DNA from: Cellulomonas sp. Y8
GTDB lineage: Bacteria; Actinomycetota; Actinomycetes; Actinomycetales; Cellulomonadaceae
Assembly: GCF_008033115.1 (NCBI RefSeq)
Contig: NZ_CP041203.1
Location: 1,922,001-1,986,000, forward strand
Direction of reading: 5' to 3'
Length of the DNA stretch: 64,000 nt
Position numbers and translations under genes: made by a program. A model generated the notes under the pieces. It saw nothing but the letters and a program-made list of their open reading frames with translations. It searched no databases and had not been told where the DNA came from. Position 1 is the first letter of the stretch. Each line of letters starts with the position of its first letter. Below are positions 17,127-26,950 of this stretch, piece after piece.

Positions 17127-19661
17127 ATGAGCGGCGGCGGCCGGGACGAGGCCCTGATCGCGGTGCGCCGCTGGCTGGCAGCCGGGCGCGACGTGGTGCT
17201 GCGCGGCGAGCGGGGCATCGGGAAGTCCGCGACGCTCGAGGCCCTGCGCGCCGACCTGTCGGACCGCCGGCTGCCCGGCGTGCTGCTGCGCGCGAGCGGG
17301 CCGGCGCCGTTCGCGGCGGTGCTGGACCACCCCTCGGCGCCGCCGCGCGTCCCGGACGAGACCGGCCTGACCGCCTGGCTGGCGGACGAGCTCACCGCCC
17401 CGCGCAGCGTCCTGCTCGTCGACGACGTGGACCGGCTCGACCCCGGCAGCCTGCGCGTCGTGCAGCGCGCCCTGGTGCGCACCGGCTGCCGGCTCGTCGC
17501 CGCGACCACGGCCGACCTGCTGCGCACCCCGCCCGGCGGACCCCGCGAGCTGCTGGTCGCCCGCGCGCCGGCCGAGGTCCGCGTCCCGCCGCTCGGCCTC
17601 GCGGCGCTGAGCGCGCTCGTGGCGACCGTACTCGGCGGCCAGGCGGACGCCGCGCTCACCAGCGCCCTCCTCGCGCAGTCCGGCGGGAACCCCGGCGCGG
17701 CGGTCGCCCTGCTGTCCGCGGCGCGCGCCACCGGCGCGCTGCGGCGCGAGGCGGGCCGGCACGTCGACGACGGGCGGCTGCTGGAGGTGCCCGCGGACGC
17801 CGTCGCGGCGCTCTTCCTCGCCACCCTGGACGGTGCCCGGGTGGACGCGCTCGAGCGCCTCGCCGTCGTCGGTCCCGTCGCGCCCGCGGCAGCGGCGCAG
17901 CTGGTCGAGCCCGCCCTCCTGGACGACCTGGCGGACCAGGGCCGGGTGGTCGAGAACGAGGCGGGCGGGGCCGACGCCCTGCTCGTCGTCGCGCCTCCGG
18001 CACTGGCCCGGGCGCTCCGGGACCGGGTCGCCCCGCCGCACCGCCGCCGGCTGCTGGCCGCGGCGCGCGCCGCGGTCGGCGACGTCGTCGCCGTCGTCGA
18101 CCCCCCGCGCCCGGACCTGACCGCCCTGCTGGCCCGGGACGCCGCCGGCAGCGCCGACGTCCTGCGGTGGAGCACGCAGGTCGCCGGTGTCGTGCACGAG
18201 CGCGCGGCCGCGGCCGAGGCGGCCGCGCACGCCGCGTGGTCGGCCGACCCGCGGCTGGGTACCGCCACCGCGTACCTGGCCCAGCTCATGCGGCGGCCGG
18301 CACGCGACCAGATCGCCGCCGTGTTCCGCGACACGACCCGGGGCCCGGAGGACACCGACGACGACGCGCTGACGTACCGCTACTACCGCAGCAGGTGGGA
18401 GTCCTGGCGCGGGGACGACGCCCCGGAGAGCCGCGGGGACGACACCGGCACCGGGGGGCGCCCGCCGGGTGCCGAGACCGACGGCCCCGGCCGGCTCGAC
18501 GCCCTCGAGGACCTCAAGCAGCGGCTGGTCACGGAGATCCGGGACGGGCGGTCGCCCGAGGACGTCGCAGCCGCCGACCCGCCGCGCGTCACCGCGACCG
18601 CCTTCCGCGGCGCCCCCGGCCCGCTGACCGCCGCCGCCCTGCTGGAAGCCGGGCGACCCGACCTCGCCCTCGCCGTCCTCGACCGCGCCGACGACGCCGA
18701 CGCCGGGCCGGCCCCCGACGCCGACGAGGTCCGGCACTACCGGATCGCCCTCCGGGGCGAGTGCCTGACGCTCCTCGGCCGGCTCGACGAGGCCGAGCGG
18801 CACGAGCGCCTGCTCCTCAGCGCCGCCTACGACGCGTACGACGCCTTCGGCATCCGGGTGCACGCCACCGTCCTCGCCGAGGTCCTCTGCTTCACCGGCG
18901 AGATCGAGGCCGCCTGGCGGGTGCTCAGCACCGCCCTGCGGCTCGGCCCCGCCGGCCCGATCGAGACGACCTACTACCGCCGCGGCCTGGCCCTCGGGGC
19001 CGTGCTGCAGGTGGGCGCAGGGAACGTCGACCTGGCGCGCGCGCTCCTCCGCGAGCTGGAGAAGACGCCGCGGCTGTACCGGCCCCTGATCCGGTCGCTC
19101 CGCGTGGTCGGCGCGATCGCGGTCGCCGTGGCCGAGGGCGACCGGACGACCGGCGCCGAGATCGCCTGGCGCGCGGGCTCGTCCTACGCGGAGGCGGGGC
19201 TCCGACAGCCGGCGCTCGTGACGTGGGCGTTCGCTCCCCCGCCGTTCACCGCCGAGCGCGCCGCGGCCGTGCGCGCGACCCGGCGCGGCGTCGTGCTCCC
19301 GCTCCTGGACCCGTACCTCGACCTGCAGCTCGCGATCGCCGACCGGGACGCGGCGGCCGTCGCGGCGGCGCTCCCCCGCGTGCAGCCGCGGGTGACCAGC
19401 ACGCTGACCGCCGCGGCGCGCGAGCTGCTCGGCCTGGACGACGGCACGGTCGCGGACCACCGGGCGCGACCGGTCGGCACGGAGCCGCTGTCCGACCGGG
19501 AGCGCGAGGTCGCGGCACTGGGGAGGGACGGGCTCAGCAACCGGCAGATCGCCGAGAAGCTGCACCTGAGCGTCCGCACCGTCGAGAACCACATGAGCCG
19601 GGCGCTGCGGAAGCTCGGCTACCGGGCCCGGGGCGACCTCCGCCGGTGGACGGTGGCCTGA
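17127..19661 (+). CDS. LuxR family regulator with AAA-type ATPase domain
   Basis: This 844-residue regulator has LAL/MalT-like architecture. An N-terminal P-loop is GERGIGKS near 26-33, with Walker B VLLVDDVDRL near 92. A long helical, TPR-like middle includes an acidic linker with DDDALTYRYYRSRWESWRG. The C-terminal LuxR helix-turn-helix is LSDREREVAALGRDGLSNRQ then HLSVRTVENHMSRALRKLGY. Such proteins are usually activators responding to ATP and an unknown inducer. No obvious target operon adjoins it. The ATG at 17127 has GGGAG upstream; a TACGCT -10 candidate is at 17045-17050. Confidence 0.88.
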   Translation: MSGGGRDEALIAVRRWLAAGRDVVLRGERGIGKSATLEALRADLSDRRLPGVLLRASGPAPFAAVLDHPSAPPRVPDETGLTAWLADELTAPRSVLLVDDVDRLDPGSLRVVQRALVRTGCRLVAATTADLLRTPPGGPRELLVARAPAEVRVPPLGLAALSALVATVLGGQADAALTSALLAQSGGNPGAAVALLSAARATGALRREAGRHVDDGRLLEVPADAVAALFLATLDGARVDALERLAVVGPVAPAAAAQLVEPALLDDLADQGRVVENEAGGADALLVVAPPALARALRDRVAPPHRRRLLAAARAAVGDVVAVVDPPRPDLTALLARDAAGSADVLRWSTQVAGVVHERAAAAEAAAHAAWSADPRLGTATAYLAQLMRRPARDQIAAVFRDTTRGPEDTDDDALTYRYYRSRWESWRGDDAPESRGDDTGTGGRPPGAETDGPGRLDALEDLKQRLVTEIRDGRSPEDVAAADPPRVTATAFRGAPGPLTAAALLEAGRPDLALAVLDRADDADAGPAPDADEVRHYRIALRGECLTLLGRLDEAERHERLLLSAAYDAYDAFGIRVHATVLAEVLCFTGEIEAAWRVLSTALRLGPAGPIETTYYRRGLALGAVLQVGAGNVDLARALLRELEKTPRLYRPLIRSLRVVGAIAVAVAEGDRTTGAEIAWRAGSSYAEAGLRQPALVTWAFAPPPFTAERAAAVRATRRGVVLPLLDPYLDLQLAIADRDAAAVAAALPRVQPRVTSTLTAAARELLGLDDGTVADHRARPVGTEPLSDREREVAALGRDGLSNRQIAEKLHLSVRTVENHMSRALRKLGYRARGDLRRWTVA

Positions 19662-19691
19662 CGCCCGAGCGCCGCGCCGCCGCCGCACGCG

Positions 19692-20327
19692 TCAGGGCTG
19701 CAGCGCGTCGTACTCCGCCTCGGCCGCCACGTCGTCGTCGACGTCCAGGCGCAGGTGCGCCAGCAGGGTCTGCAGCGTGCGGAGCACGCTCGCCGCGCGC
19801 TCGCCCCAGGTCGACAGGTAGGAGAACTGCCACCACCACAGCGCCTCGAGGACGTGGCCGCGCTCGTGGTGCCGCAGCCCCTGCAGCAGCGCCCCCGCGA
19901 CCGCCACCAGGTCGCCCGACAGCGTGGACGTGGTCACCTCGCCGCCCAGGACCGGGTCCACCACCTCGGCGTAGTCGTCCACACCGTCGAGCACCTCCGC
20001 CAGCGCGGTGCGCAGCGGCTCGACGTCCGGGTCCGGGCCGACGTCCGGCTCGAACCGGTCCGTCGGCACGACGTCGACGATCGCTCCGAGCCGCGCACCG
20101 ACCGCCAGCACGTCCGAGACGGCGAGCAGCAGCAGCGGGATCGCGGCGTCCGGGTTGCTCCCCGACGCCACCTCCGTGACCGTCGTGAGGAACGCGCGGC
20201 ACTCCCGCGCCGTCGAGTCCGCGACGGCGCGCAGGTCGGCGGCCTCCGGGTCGAGCGCCAGGTCGTCCACCTGGGCCGAGTCGGTCGCCACGCGCAGGTC
20301 GTCCTCGGGTGCGGTCACGGGGGCCAT
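19692..20327 (-). CDS. DUF5063 domain-containing protein
   Basis: This is a 211-residue acidic helical protein of unknown function. Family-like segments are ADSTARECRAFLTTV and HHERGHVLEALWWWQFSYLS. DUF5063 genes commonly follow recR in actinobacteria, as here. The ATG at 20327 has GGAGGGG six bases upstream. A 151-bp gap separates it from recR. It converges with the LuxR gene across 30 bp. Confidence 0.85.
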   Translation of the reverse strand: MAPVTAPEDDLRVATDSAQVDDLALDPEAADLRAVADSTARECRAFLTTVTEVASGSNPDAAIPLLLLAVSDVLAVGARLGAIVDVVPTDRFEPDVGPDPDVEPLRTALAEVLDGVDDYAEVVDPVLGGEVTTSTLSGDLVAVAGALLQGLRHHERGHVLEALWWWQFSYLSTWGERAASVLRTLQTLLAHLRLDVDDDVAAEAEYDALQP

Positions 20328-20478
20328 GCTGCCCCTCCGGATCGCGACACGCCCGCCGGCGGGCCCGACACGCGGGGACTGCGAGCACCGTCGGGGCGAA
20401 CCGGACGGCGCGCGGGCGCCCGCCGAGCGGGCACGTCGGCACCCCGCACCGGGCACGACCCGGGCCGGGGCTCCGGCG

Positions 20479-21078
20479 TCAGGCGCTGATGCGGCGCCGG
20501 CCCTCGAACGCCCGGCCGAGCGTCACCTCGTCCGCGTACTCCAGGTCTCCGCCGACCGGCAGGCCCGACGCGAGCCGGCTGATCGTCAGACCCATCGGCA
20601 CGAGCAGGCGGGCGAGGTAGGTGGCGGTGGCCTCGCCCTCGACGTTCGGGTCCGTCGCCAGGATCACCTCGGTGACGGTACCGTCGGCCAGCCGGGTCAT
20701 CAGGTCCTTGATGCGCAGGTCGTCCGGCCCGACGCCCGCGATCGGGTTGATGGCGCCGCCGAGCACGTGGTACCTGCCGCGGAACTCGCGGGTGCGCTCG
20801 ATCGCGACGACGTCCTTCGGCTCCTCGACCACGCACAGCACCGCCGGCGACCGACGCGGGTCGCGGCAGATGCGGCAGAGGTCCTCCTCCGCCACGTTGC
20901 CGCACTGCACGCAGAACCGGACCTTGGCCTTCACCTCGGTCAGCGCGTCCACCAGGCGGCGCACGTCCGTGGGGTCCGCGGCGAGGATGTGGAACGCGAT
21001 CCGCTGCGCGCTCTTGGGACCGACGCCGGGCAGCCGCCCCAGCTCGTCGATCAGGTCCTGGACCGCGCCCTCGTACAC
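20479..21078 (-). CDS. recR: Recombination mediator RecR
   Basis: This 199-residue protein acts with RecO (and RecF) in gap repair, loading RecA. The N-terminal HhH is [22 protein letters not shown]4 zinc finger, [18 protein letters not shown], is followed by a Toprim domain ([29 protein letters not shown]). GTG 21078 gives the usual 199-residue length and has a TAGGCT -10 seven bases upstream. In related genomes ybaB normally lies between dnaX and recR; here a DUF222-HNH gene does. Confidence 0.95.
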   Translation of the reverse strand: MYEGAVQDLIDELGRLPGVGPKSAQRIAFHILAADPTDVRRLVDALTEVKAKVRFCVQCGNVAEEDLCRICRDPRRSPAVLCVVEEPKDVVAIERTREFRGRYHVLGGAINPIAGVGPDDLRIKDLMTRLADGTVTEVILATDPNVEGEATATYLARLLVPMGLTISRLASGLPVGGDLEYADEVTLGRAFEGRRRISA

Positions 21079-21085
21079 GCCGCAC

Positions 21086-21091
21086 AGCCTA
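21086..21091 (-). promoter_or_regulatory. -10 element for recR (leaderless)
   Basis: TAGGCT on the minus strand lies seven bases before the recR GTG, with no Shine-Dalgarno between. Confidence 0.5.
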
Positions 21092-21170
21092 CGTCCCGCC
21101 GCCCACAACCCGCGTCCCCGTGCATCCGCGTCGGAAGACCGGAGCGGGGCGGCTGTGCGGGCCGCTCCGA

Positions 21171-21193
21171 CCCGGCGGTTCGAGACCGCCGGG
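21171..21193 (-). terminator. Terminator after the DUF222-HNH gene
   Basis: A 9-bp stem CCCGGCGGT/ACCGCCGGG with a five-base loop abuts the HNH stop codon. A second hairpin (GGAGCGG...CCGCTCC) lies just beyond. Confidence 0.65.
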
Positions 21194-23107
21194 TCAGAAC
21201 GGGGGTTGTGCGTCGTGGGGGTCGGCGGTGGCGTCGTGGGTCTGCCCCGTGCCCGGCCGGGTCAGGTACCGGTGGCCGGTGGGGGTGAGCCACTCGTAGA
21301 GCCCGGGGCTGATCTGCCGCAGCCGGAAGCCGCCGTCCGTCTTCAGCCGGTGGTGCCTGTGGCAGACCGGGCCGAGGTTGTCCGCGTCGGTGCGGCCCAA
21401 GGGCGCGTCGGGGTCACCACCCGGCTGAGGGTGGAACTCCTGGGTGTGGTCGAGCTCGCAGGCGCAGGCCGGGACCCTGCAGCCGGGTGCGGCGCAGGTC
21501 CTGTCGCGGGTGCGGATCAGGTCCGCCAAGGCGGCGGGTGGTCGATATCGCTCGCGACCGACGTCCAGGACCCGGGCGGTGAGGGGATCGGTGACGATCC
21601 GCTGCCAGACCCCGCCGATCGCCAGGGCCCGAGCCTGCACGGCGTCGATGGAGCCGTGCCCGTCGAGGTGCGCGGGCTGGTCGTCCAGGCCGAGGAGGGT
21701 GGAGGCGGGGACGGTGATCCGGACTTCGGCGCCCGGACGCCCGGAGCAACGGGTGCAGCCGCGGCGGGCAGTCGTGGGTGTGGTCGCGACGGTGCTCGGC
21801 GCGAGTGTGGGTGCTGCCGATCCGCATGCCGCGCTGGAAGCGGTGTCCTCGGCCCGCGCGCTCGGTGCGGTCGCCACGGTGCTGGTCCTGGTCGCGCGGT
21901 CGGTACCGACGCCGGTGCGGGTCTTGACCTCGGTGTCGAGCGCGGGCTCGGTCTCGGAGTCGGTGATCTCGATCGGTGCCTCCGGCGCTCTGAGCAGCGC
22001 AGCTCGGTGCGCTCCGCCGCCTGCGGGGCGCGTGGTGTCGTCGCCTGGCGGGGTGAGGGTGGCGATCGGGATCGGCTCGACCGGCCGCGAGAGCGCCACC
22101 CCGTCCCGGTCGGTGAAGGTCGCCCCGTTCCACGACCGTCGCGGCTCCGGCGGCACCGGCAGGCCCGGGGACAGGTGGACCTCGAACGCCGGCCCGTCCG
22201 ACTCCGGCACGTCGCCGACCACCAGGTCCCGCAGGCCGTCGGCGCGCAGCTGGTCCAAGGTGCGGTCGTCGCCGAGTGCCTTCGCTGTCTTGGCGGCGTG
22301 GGTGAGGACCCCGTCGACCCGGAGCGCGTCCGCCGCGTCGAGGACCAGCCACATCGACGCCATGCCGTCCGGCTGCGGGCGCGGGTGGGAGACCCTCCTG
22401 GTGCGCCGGGCGCGTTCGCGGCGGGCGGCGGCGCCCTCGGGGTCGACCAGCCGGATCTCCCGCTCCACGCGCTGGCGGAGCTCGGCGACCGAGCACTGGT
22501 CGGCGTCCGGCAGGACCGCGTCCTCGACGGCGTGGGCGACCTGGAACGACAGGTCCGCCAAACCCGAGGTCAGGACCTGGGCCTTCGCGGGGTCGAGGTG
22601 CCCGACCTCCAACGCCTCCCGGGTCGCGCCGAGCATGCCGTCGAGCACCAGCGCGCGGTGCACGGTCTTCGTCGCCGTCACCCGCGGCCAGCCCAGGCGC
22701 ATCGCCAGCTCGTCGCCGGCCACGCACGCCTGCGTCGGCGGGGCACCGGCCAGCGGGGACCACTCCGGGCTCATCTCGTCGCGGGAGGCGAGCTCGGCGA
22801 CCATGGCCAGCTTGCGGGCGTGCTGATGACTCTCGACCCGGTCCTGCGCGGCGATCACCTCGACCAGCACCATCGAGGACAGCACGCGCAGGTCCAGCCC
22901 CCGCAACCAGGCATCCAGCACCGGCCCCGGCTCGCAGGAACGGATCGCCTCGACCTGCCGCTGCTCACCCGTCCGAGGCGCCCCACCGGCCGCCACCACG
23001 GGGTCCGGGCCGAAGTCCGTCAAGCAGGTCCCGTCGGGCCCGTAGACCGGCAGCACCACGGAGGCGGCCGGGTCGCCGTCGGGGTGTTCCTGCAGGTCAG
23101 ATGCCAT
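21194..23107 (-). CDS. DUF222 / HNH endonuclease domain protein (13E12-like)
   Basis: This is a 637-residue protein. A long N-terminal DUF222 region (about 90-310, with [20 protein letters not shown]) and a variable Thr/Ala-rich middle precede a C-terminal HNH domain: [20 protein letters not shown] followed by [13 protein letters not shown]. Both zinc-knuckle cysteines and the DH/HH catalytic residues are present. Related proteins are abundant and variable in actinobacterial genomes, often in many copies, and are suspected mobile or nuclease-associated genes. It lies where ybaB is usually found. Confidence 0.88.
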   Translation of the reverse strand: MASDLQEHPDGDPAASVVLPVYGPDGTCLTDFGPDPVVAAGGAPRTGEQRQVEAIRSCEPGPVLDAWLRGLDLRVLSSMVLVEVIAAQDRVESHQHARKLAMVAELASRDEMSPEWSPLAGAPPTQACVAGDELAMRLGWPRVTATKTVHRALVLDGMLGATREALEVGHLDPAKAQVLTSGLADLSFQVAHAVEDAVLPDADQCSVAELRQRVEREIRLVDPEGAAARRERARRTRRVSHPRPQPDGMASMWLVLDAADALRVDGVLTHAAKTAKALGDDRTLDQLRADGLRDLVVGDVPESDGPAFEVHLSPGLPVPPEPRRSWNGATFTDRDGVALSRPVEPIPIATLTPPGDDTTRPAGGGAHRAALLRAPEAPIEITDSETEPALDTEVKTRTGVGTDRATRTSTVATAPSARAEDTASSAACGSAAPTLAPSTVATTPTTARRGCTRCSGRPGAEVRITVPASTLLGLDDQPAHLDGHGSIDAVQARALAIGGVWQRIVTDPLTARVLDVGRERYRPPAALADLIRTRDRTCAAPGCRVPACACELDHTQEFHPQPGGDPDAPLGRTDADNLGPVCHRHHRLKTDGGFRLRQISPGLYEWLTPTGHRYLTRPGTGQTHDATADPHDAQPPF

Positions 23108-23230
23108 GGAACGACACTACCGACGCCCACCGACACGACCCCGGCGACCGACCCCCGCCCTGGGGACGAGGCACGACGACGGCACCTGTGGACGGCTCGG
23201 CGTCCCCTCGATCGGCTCGCCGACCGCGGG

Positions 23231-26200
23231 TCAGTAGCCCTCGTCGACCGGCTCGTCGATGACCGTCGCACCCAGCGCCTGGGCCAGGAGCGGGATGCCG
23301 GACAGGCTGCTGGAGCCGATGTCGGGGTCGTCCATGGACGGCTCGTCGTCGGCCCAGGTCACTCGGGGCGCGGTCGCGACAGCGCCTCCGCCGGCTGCGG
23401 CGGCTCGGGCTGCGGCGCGCACCTGGTCCGCGCCGCTCGTCGGCGCCGACGACGACGGCGAGACGGCCGCAGCCGGGCGTGCGGAGGACCCCGCCGCGTA
23501 CGGGTCCGGGCCCGGGTCGGGGGGAAGTGGGACGTCGCGCGCCCAGTCGTCGTCCGGGGGCTCGGGAGCGCCCGGGTCGTCGGGGTGCGGGTCCCACGGC
23601 GGCGGCGCACCCGGGTCGGTCGGCGCGGGGCGGGCTGCGGGGCGGCCGTTCCCGGCACCGCGCGCGGTCGAGCGCTCCTCCCGGGCGGCGGCGCCACCCG
23701 ATCCGGCGGGGTCCTCGACGCCTCCGCGAGCAGACGCCGCCGCCCTCGGGTCGGCGCCGGTCTCGTCCGCTGCTCCCGCCCGGCTCTCGGCACCGTCGCG
23801 CCCGCGAGCGGCGGACGGGACACCCTGGACGGCGTCGCGACCGCCCGGGCCGCCGTCGCGGCGCGGCCGCTGGTCGCCGTGCGCACGCGGTCCGGCGGGG
23901 GTCTCGCGGTCGGCGCCGCCCTCGGGTCGCGCGCCGACGGGGGCGCTCGTGGTGCCGGACGCGGCGCGGGCGCCTCCGAGCGGAGCCACCACCGGCCACC
24001 CGTCGTCGGACACCGCGACGGCCGGCGCCTGCTCACGCGCCACCCCGGTAGGGGCGATCGCCGGGCCGCCGGGCACCACGGAGGCGTCGGGTCCCGGCGC
24101 CTGCTGCTCCCGCTGGTCGCCGGGGAGGTCGGCCTGACCCTCGCCCGCACCGTGCCGGTCGGCCTGACCCTCGCCCGCACCGTGCCGGTCGGCCTGACCC
24201 GCGTCCCCACCGGGCTGGTCGGCCAGGCGCGCAAACGCACCGGGCTCGTCGGCGAGGCCCGCGTCCCCTCCGGGACGGTCGGCCTGACCCGCACCCGCAT
24301 CGGGGCGGTCGGCCCGCCCCGTGCCGGCCTCGGAGCCGTCGCCGGACGCGTCGTCGGCCTCCGCCTCGCCCTCGCCCACGGATCGATCACCGGCCGCGGG
24401 CGTCACGGTGGCGGAGGACCAGGGATCCGCCGCGTCGGGGTCGTCGTCCGCGGGCGTGTCGACGCCGGACGGACCCGGCGCAGCGGCGTCGTGCGGCGCG
24501 CGCGCCGCCTCCACCGGGCTCGGCACCGGAGCGGGGACGGGCGCCGGTCGACCGGCGTCCCAGGACGCCGCGGCCTCGGCCGCCGACGGCGCGCCGCCTC
24601 CCCGACCCGTGGGCGAGGGCGTCGCGGGACCGGGCCGCCCCACGGCGGGGGCGCCGTCGCCGGAGAGCACCGGCTCGACCTTGACCGTGAACCCGAGCGT
24701 CTCGCGCACGGCCTGCTGGACCAGGTCGGCGTGCGGGCCGGACCGGAACGCCGACGCGAGCCCGGGGGCGCCGAAACCGAGCTTGAGGGTCGTGGCGTCG
24801 AGCTCGACGACCTGAGCGTTCTGGCTGATCAGCACCCATGTGGTCTTCTTGAGCCGGGCCAGGGTGTCCAGGACCTCGGGCCAGCGCCGGCGGAGCATCT
24901 CGGTGTCGCCGCCCCCGGGGGCGCCGGCCTGGCGCTCCGGCGGGGCCACCGGCTCGGCGGTCGGGACGTCGTGCGGGACCGGCGCGCGCTCGGCCGTGGG
25001 GGCGACGGCCGGGGCCGGCCGATCGGCCCCCTCGGCCGACGCGGGAGCGTCCGCCGGACGCCGCTCGCCTGTCGGCGCGGGACCCTCCGCCGGGCCTCGC
25101 TCGTCGGCCGGCACGGGGGCGGCGGGTCGGCGCTCGTCCGCCGGGGCGTCCTCGTCCCCGGTCGGGCCGTCGACGGCACCCACCTCGGCACCGGGAGCTG
25201 ACGAGGTCGACTCCGCGACGTCGTCGACCGCACCGGCTCCGTGCGCCGCGTCCGGGGACACCGGTGCCCGGTCCTCGTCGGCAGCACCCCGCGGCGTCGA
25301 CGCAGCGGTCGACGCCTCGGGCAGCGGGGCCGGCGGCGGCGTCACGACGGCCACCCGCTCGACGGGCGCGGCAGGCGCGAACGCGGGGGCGGCGACAGCG
25401 GCGGGCGGTGCGGCGGGGGCCGTCGGTGCGCCCCCGGGACCCGACGCGACGCGCACGCCCTCGCGCTCCAGCCGGTCGACCCGCGCGCCCAGCCCCGAGG
25501 CGGAGTCGTCGAGCGCGGGCAGGAGCAGGCGAGCCATGAGCAGCTCGAGGTGCAGCCGGGGCGAGGTGGCGCCCGTCATCTCGGACAGCGCGGCGTTGAC
25601 GAGGTCGGCGGACCGGGACAGCTCGGCCGCACCGAGGTGCGCGGCCTGCTGCTGCATCCGCGCCATCTGGTCGCCGGGCACGTCGCGCAGCACCGCCGCC
25701 GCGGCGTCGCCGGAGGCGGCCAGCACGATGAGGTCGCGCAGCCGCTCGAGCAGGTCCTCCACGAACCGCCGCGGCTCGTGGCCGGTCGAGATCACGCGCT
25801 CGACCACGCGGAACGCGCTCGCGCCGTCCCGGGCGGCGACCGCCGCCACCAGGTCGTCCAGGAGCGACGCGTGGGTGTAGCCGAGCAGGGCGACCGCGTC
25901 CTCGTAGACGAGCCCGTCCGGGCCGGAGCCGGCGATGAGCTGGTCGAGCACGGAGAGCGAGTCGCGGACCGAGCCGCCGCCCGCGCGCACCACGAGCGGC
26001 AGCACGCCGGAGCCGACGGTCACGCCCTCGGTGGTGCACAGCTGGTCCAGGTAGCCGACCATGACGTCCGGCGGCACGAGCCGGAACGGGTAGTGGTGCG
26101 TGCGGGACCGGATGGTGCCGATGACCTTGTCGGGCTCCGTCGTCGCGAAGATGAACTTCACGTGCTCCGGCGGCTCCTCGACGATCTTGAGCAGCGCGTT

Positions 26201-26611
26201 GAAGCCCTGCGGCGACACCATGTGCGCCTCGTCGAGGATGAACACCTTGTACCGGTCGCGGGCCGGGGCGAACGTGGCGCGCTCCCGCAGGTCCCGCGCG
26301 TCGTCGACGCCGCCGTGGCTGGCCGCGTCGATCTCCACGACGTCGAGGCTGCCGGGGCCGCCGCGGGCCAGCTCGACGCAGGACTCGCACACGCCGCACG
26401 GGGTTTCGGTCGGGCCCTGCGCGCAGTTGAGGCAGCGGGCCAGGATGCGGGCGGACGTCGTCTTGCCGCAGCCGCGCGGGCCGGAGAACAGGTACGCGTG
26501 GTTGGTCTGCCCCGAGCGCAGCGCCTGCCGGAGCGGCGCGGTGACGTGGTCCTGGCCGACGACCTCCGCGAAGGTCTCGGGCCGGTAGCGGCGGTACAGG
26601 GCTGTCGTCAC
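23231..26611 (-). CDS. dnaX: DNA polymerase III subunits gamma and tau
   Basis: This is the 1126-residue clamp-loader ATPase. Walker A GPRGCGKTT is at 44-52, zinc ligands C63, C72, C75 and C78, DEAHM Walker B, and the sensor ATTEPDKVIGTIRSRTHHYP. Domain III follows. The C-terminal half is a very long Ala/Pro/Asp-rich region containing the tau segment WPEVLDTLARLKKTTWVLIS and seven decapeptide repeats (24127-24336), well beyond the usual 600-800 residues. Start GTG 26611 lies six bases after a TAGAGT -10, so the mRNA is probably leaderless. Confidence 0.95.
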   Translation of the reverse strand: MTTALYRRYRPETFAEVVGQDHVTAPLRQALRSGQTNHAYLFSGPRGCGKTTSARILARCLNCAQGPTETPCGVCESCVELARGGPGSLDVVEIDAASHGGVDDARDLRERATFAPARDRYKVFILDEAHMVSPQGFNALLKIVEEPPEHVKFIFATTEPDKVIGTIRSRTHHYPFRLVPPDVMVGYLDQLCTTEGVTVGSGVLPLVVRAGGGSVRDSLSVLDQLIAGSGPDGLVYEDAVALLGYTHASLLDDLVAAVAARDGASAFRVVERVISTGHEPRRFVEDLLERLRDLIVLAASGDAAAAVLRDVPGDQMARMQQQAAHLGAAELSRSADLVNAALSEMTGATSPRLHLELLMARLLLPALDDSASGLGARVDRLEREGVRVASGPGGAPTAPAAPPAAVAAPAFAPAAPVERVAVVTPPPAPLPEASTAASTPRGAADEDRAPVSPDAAHGAGAVDDVAESTSSAPGAEVGAVDGPTGDEDAPADERRPAAPVPADERGPAEGPAPTGERRPADAPASAEGADRPAPAVAPTAERAPVPHDVPTAEPVAPPERQAGAPGGGDTEMLRRRWPEVLDTLARLKKTTWVLISQNAQVVELDATTLKLGFGAPGLASAFRSGPHADLVQQAVRETLGFTVKVEPVLSGDGAPAVGRPGPATPSPTGRGGGAPSAAEAAASWDAGRPAPVPAPVPSPVEAARAPHDAAAPGPSGVDTPADDDPDAADPWSSATVTPAAGDRSVGEGEAEADDASGDGSEAGTGRADRPDAGAGQADRPGGDAGLADEPGAFARLADQPGGDAGQADRHGAGEGQADRHGAGEGQADLPGDQREQQAPGPDASVVPGGPAIAPTGVAREQAPAVAVSDDGWPVVAPLGGARAASGTTSAPVGARPEGGADRETPAGPRAHGDQRPRRDGGPGGRDAVQGVPSAARGRDGAESRAGAADETGADPRAAASARGGVEDPAGSGGAAAREERSTARGAGNGRPAARPAPTDPGAPPPWDPHPDDPGAPEPPDDDWARDVPLPPDPGPDPYAAGSSARPAAAVSPSSSAPTSGADQVRAAARAAAAGGGAVATAPRVTWADDEPSMDDPDIGSSSLSGIPLLAQALGATVIDEPVDEGY
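24127..24336 (-). repeat. 30-bp in-frame tandem repeat in dnaX
   Basis: Seven 30-bp units (plus strand GGTCGGCCTGACCC...) encode decapeptides of the form GxGQADRPGx. The first two units are identical and the rest are diverged. The period is a multiple of three, so copy-number change keeps the frame. Confidence 0.85.
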
Positions 26612-26617
26612 CCCAGA

Positions 26618-26623
26618 ACTCTA
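26618..26623 (-). promoter_or_regulatory. -10 element for dnaX (leaderless)
   Basis: The minus strand reads TAGAGT, six bases, then GTG of dnaX, a classical actinobacterial leaderless arrangement. Confidence 0.55.
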
Positions 26624-26778
26624 GAGGGGACGGCCGACATCCCGGGACCCCGCCGGGGAGACCTGGGGACCGAGCCCGTCGCGGGATCGAGACGCGTGAG
26701 GAACCGGCCACGCCGCGGCCGCCAGGGCCCCTGACGTGTCATCCATGCGTCACCGCGTCCCACATTCCGGACATGATG

Positions 26779-26807
26779 TTCCATCCCGCGAGACGCACGG
26801 CTAAGTT
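26779..26807 (+). promoter_or_regulatory. Promoter candidate for the first methionine leader ORF
   Basis: TTCCAT (26779-26784) and TAAGTT (26802-26807) are separated by 17 bp in a locally AT-rich stretch about 57 bases before leader ORF 1. Confidence 0.4.
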
Positions 26808-26863
26808 TCGCCGTCATCGCGGGCCACGTCGGCCCGCCCGACGCCCGAGGAGGAGGCAGCCCG

Positions 26864-26950
26864 ATGCGCCAGCACGCCACGACCACCTGCCGCCCCTCGA
26901 TGTGCGCCGCAGCACGGGCCTGCGCCTGTCGCTGTACCACCGCGGCCTGA
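26864..26950 (+). CDS. Cysteine-rich leader peptide upstream of metQ 1
   Basis: This 28-codon ORF starts at ATG 26864 with GGAGGAGG about seven bases upstream, one of the best ribosome sites in the window. Five of 28 codons are cysteine (C9, C14, C20, C22, C24) and two are methionine; the second half contains CAAARACACRC. Coding for scarce sulfur amino acids just before a methionine-uptake gene is the hallmark of an attenuation leader. A C-rich, unstructured-looking 221-bp stretch follows before metQ. No protein homology is claimed; the evidence is position, ribosome site and composition. Confidence 0.62.
   Translation: MRQHATTTCRPSMCAAARACACRCTTAA

Noticed and set aside
21194..23107. DUF222-HNH gene considered as an intein or homing insertion inside another gene
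   Set aside because: It has its own start, stop and terminator, and the flanking genes recR and dnaX are both complete.
24127..24336. Repeat array considered as CRISPR
   Set aside because: The units are contiguous without spacers, are in frame, and encode a regular decapeptide inside dnaX.
20621..25201. A 1526-codon plus-strand open frame opposite recR, HNH and dnaX
   Set aside because: It has low-complexity Arg/Gly-rich translation and no family motif, while the opposite strand carries clear RecR, HNH and DnaX motifs. High GC makes such frames common.
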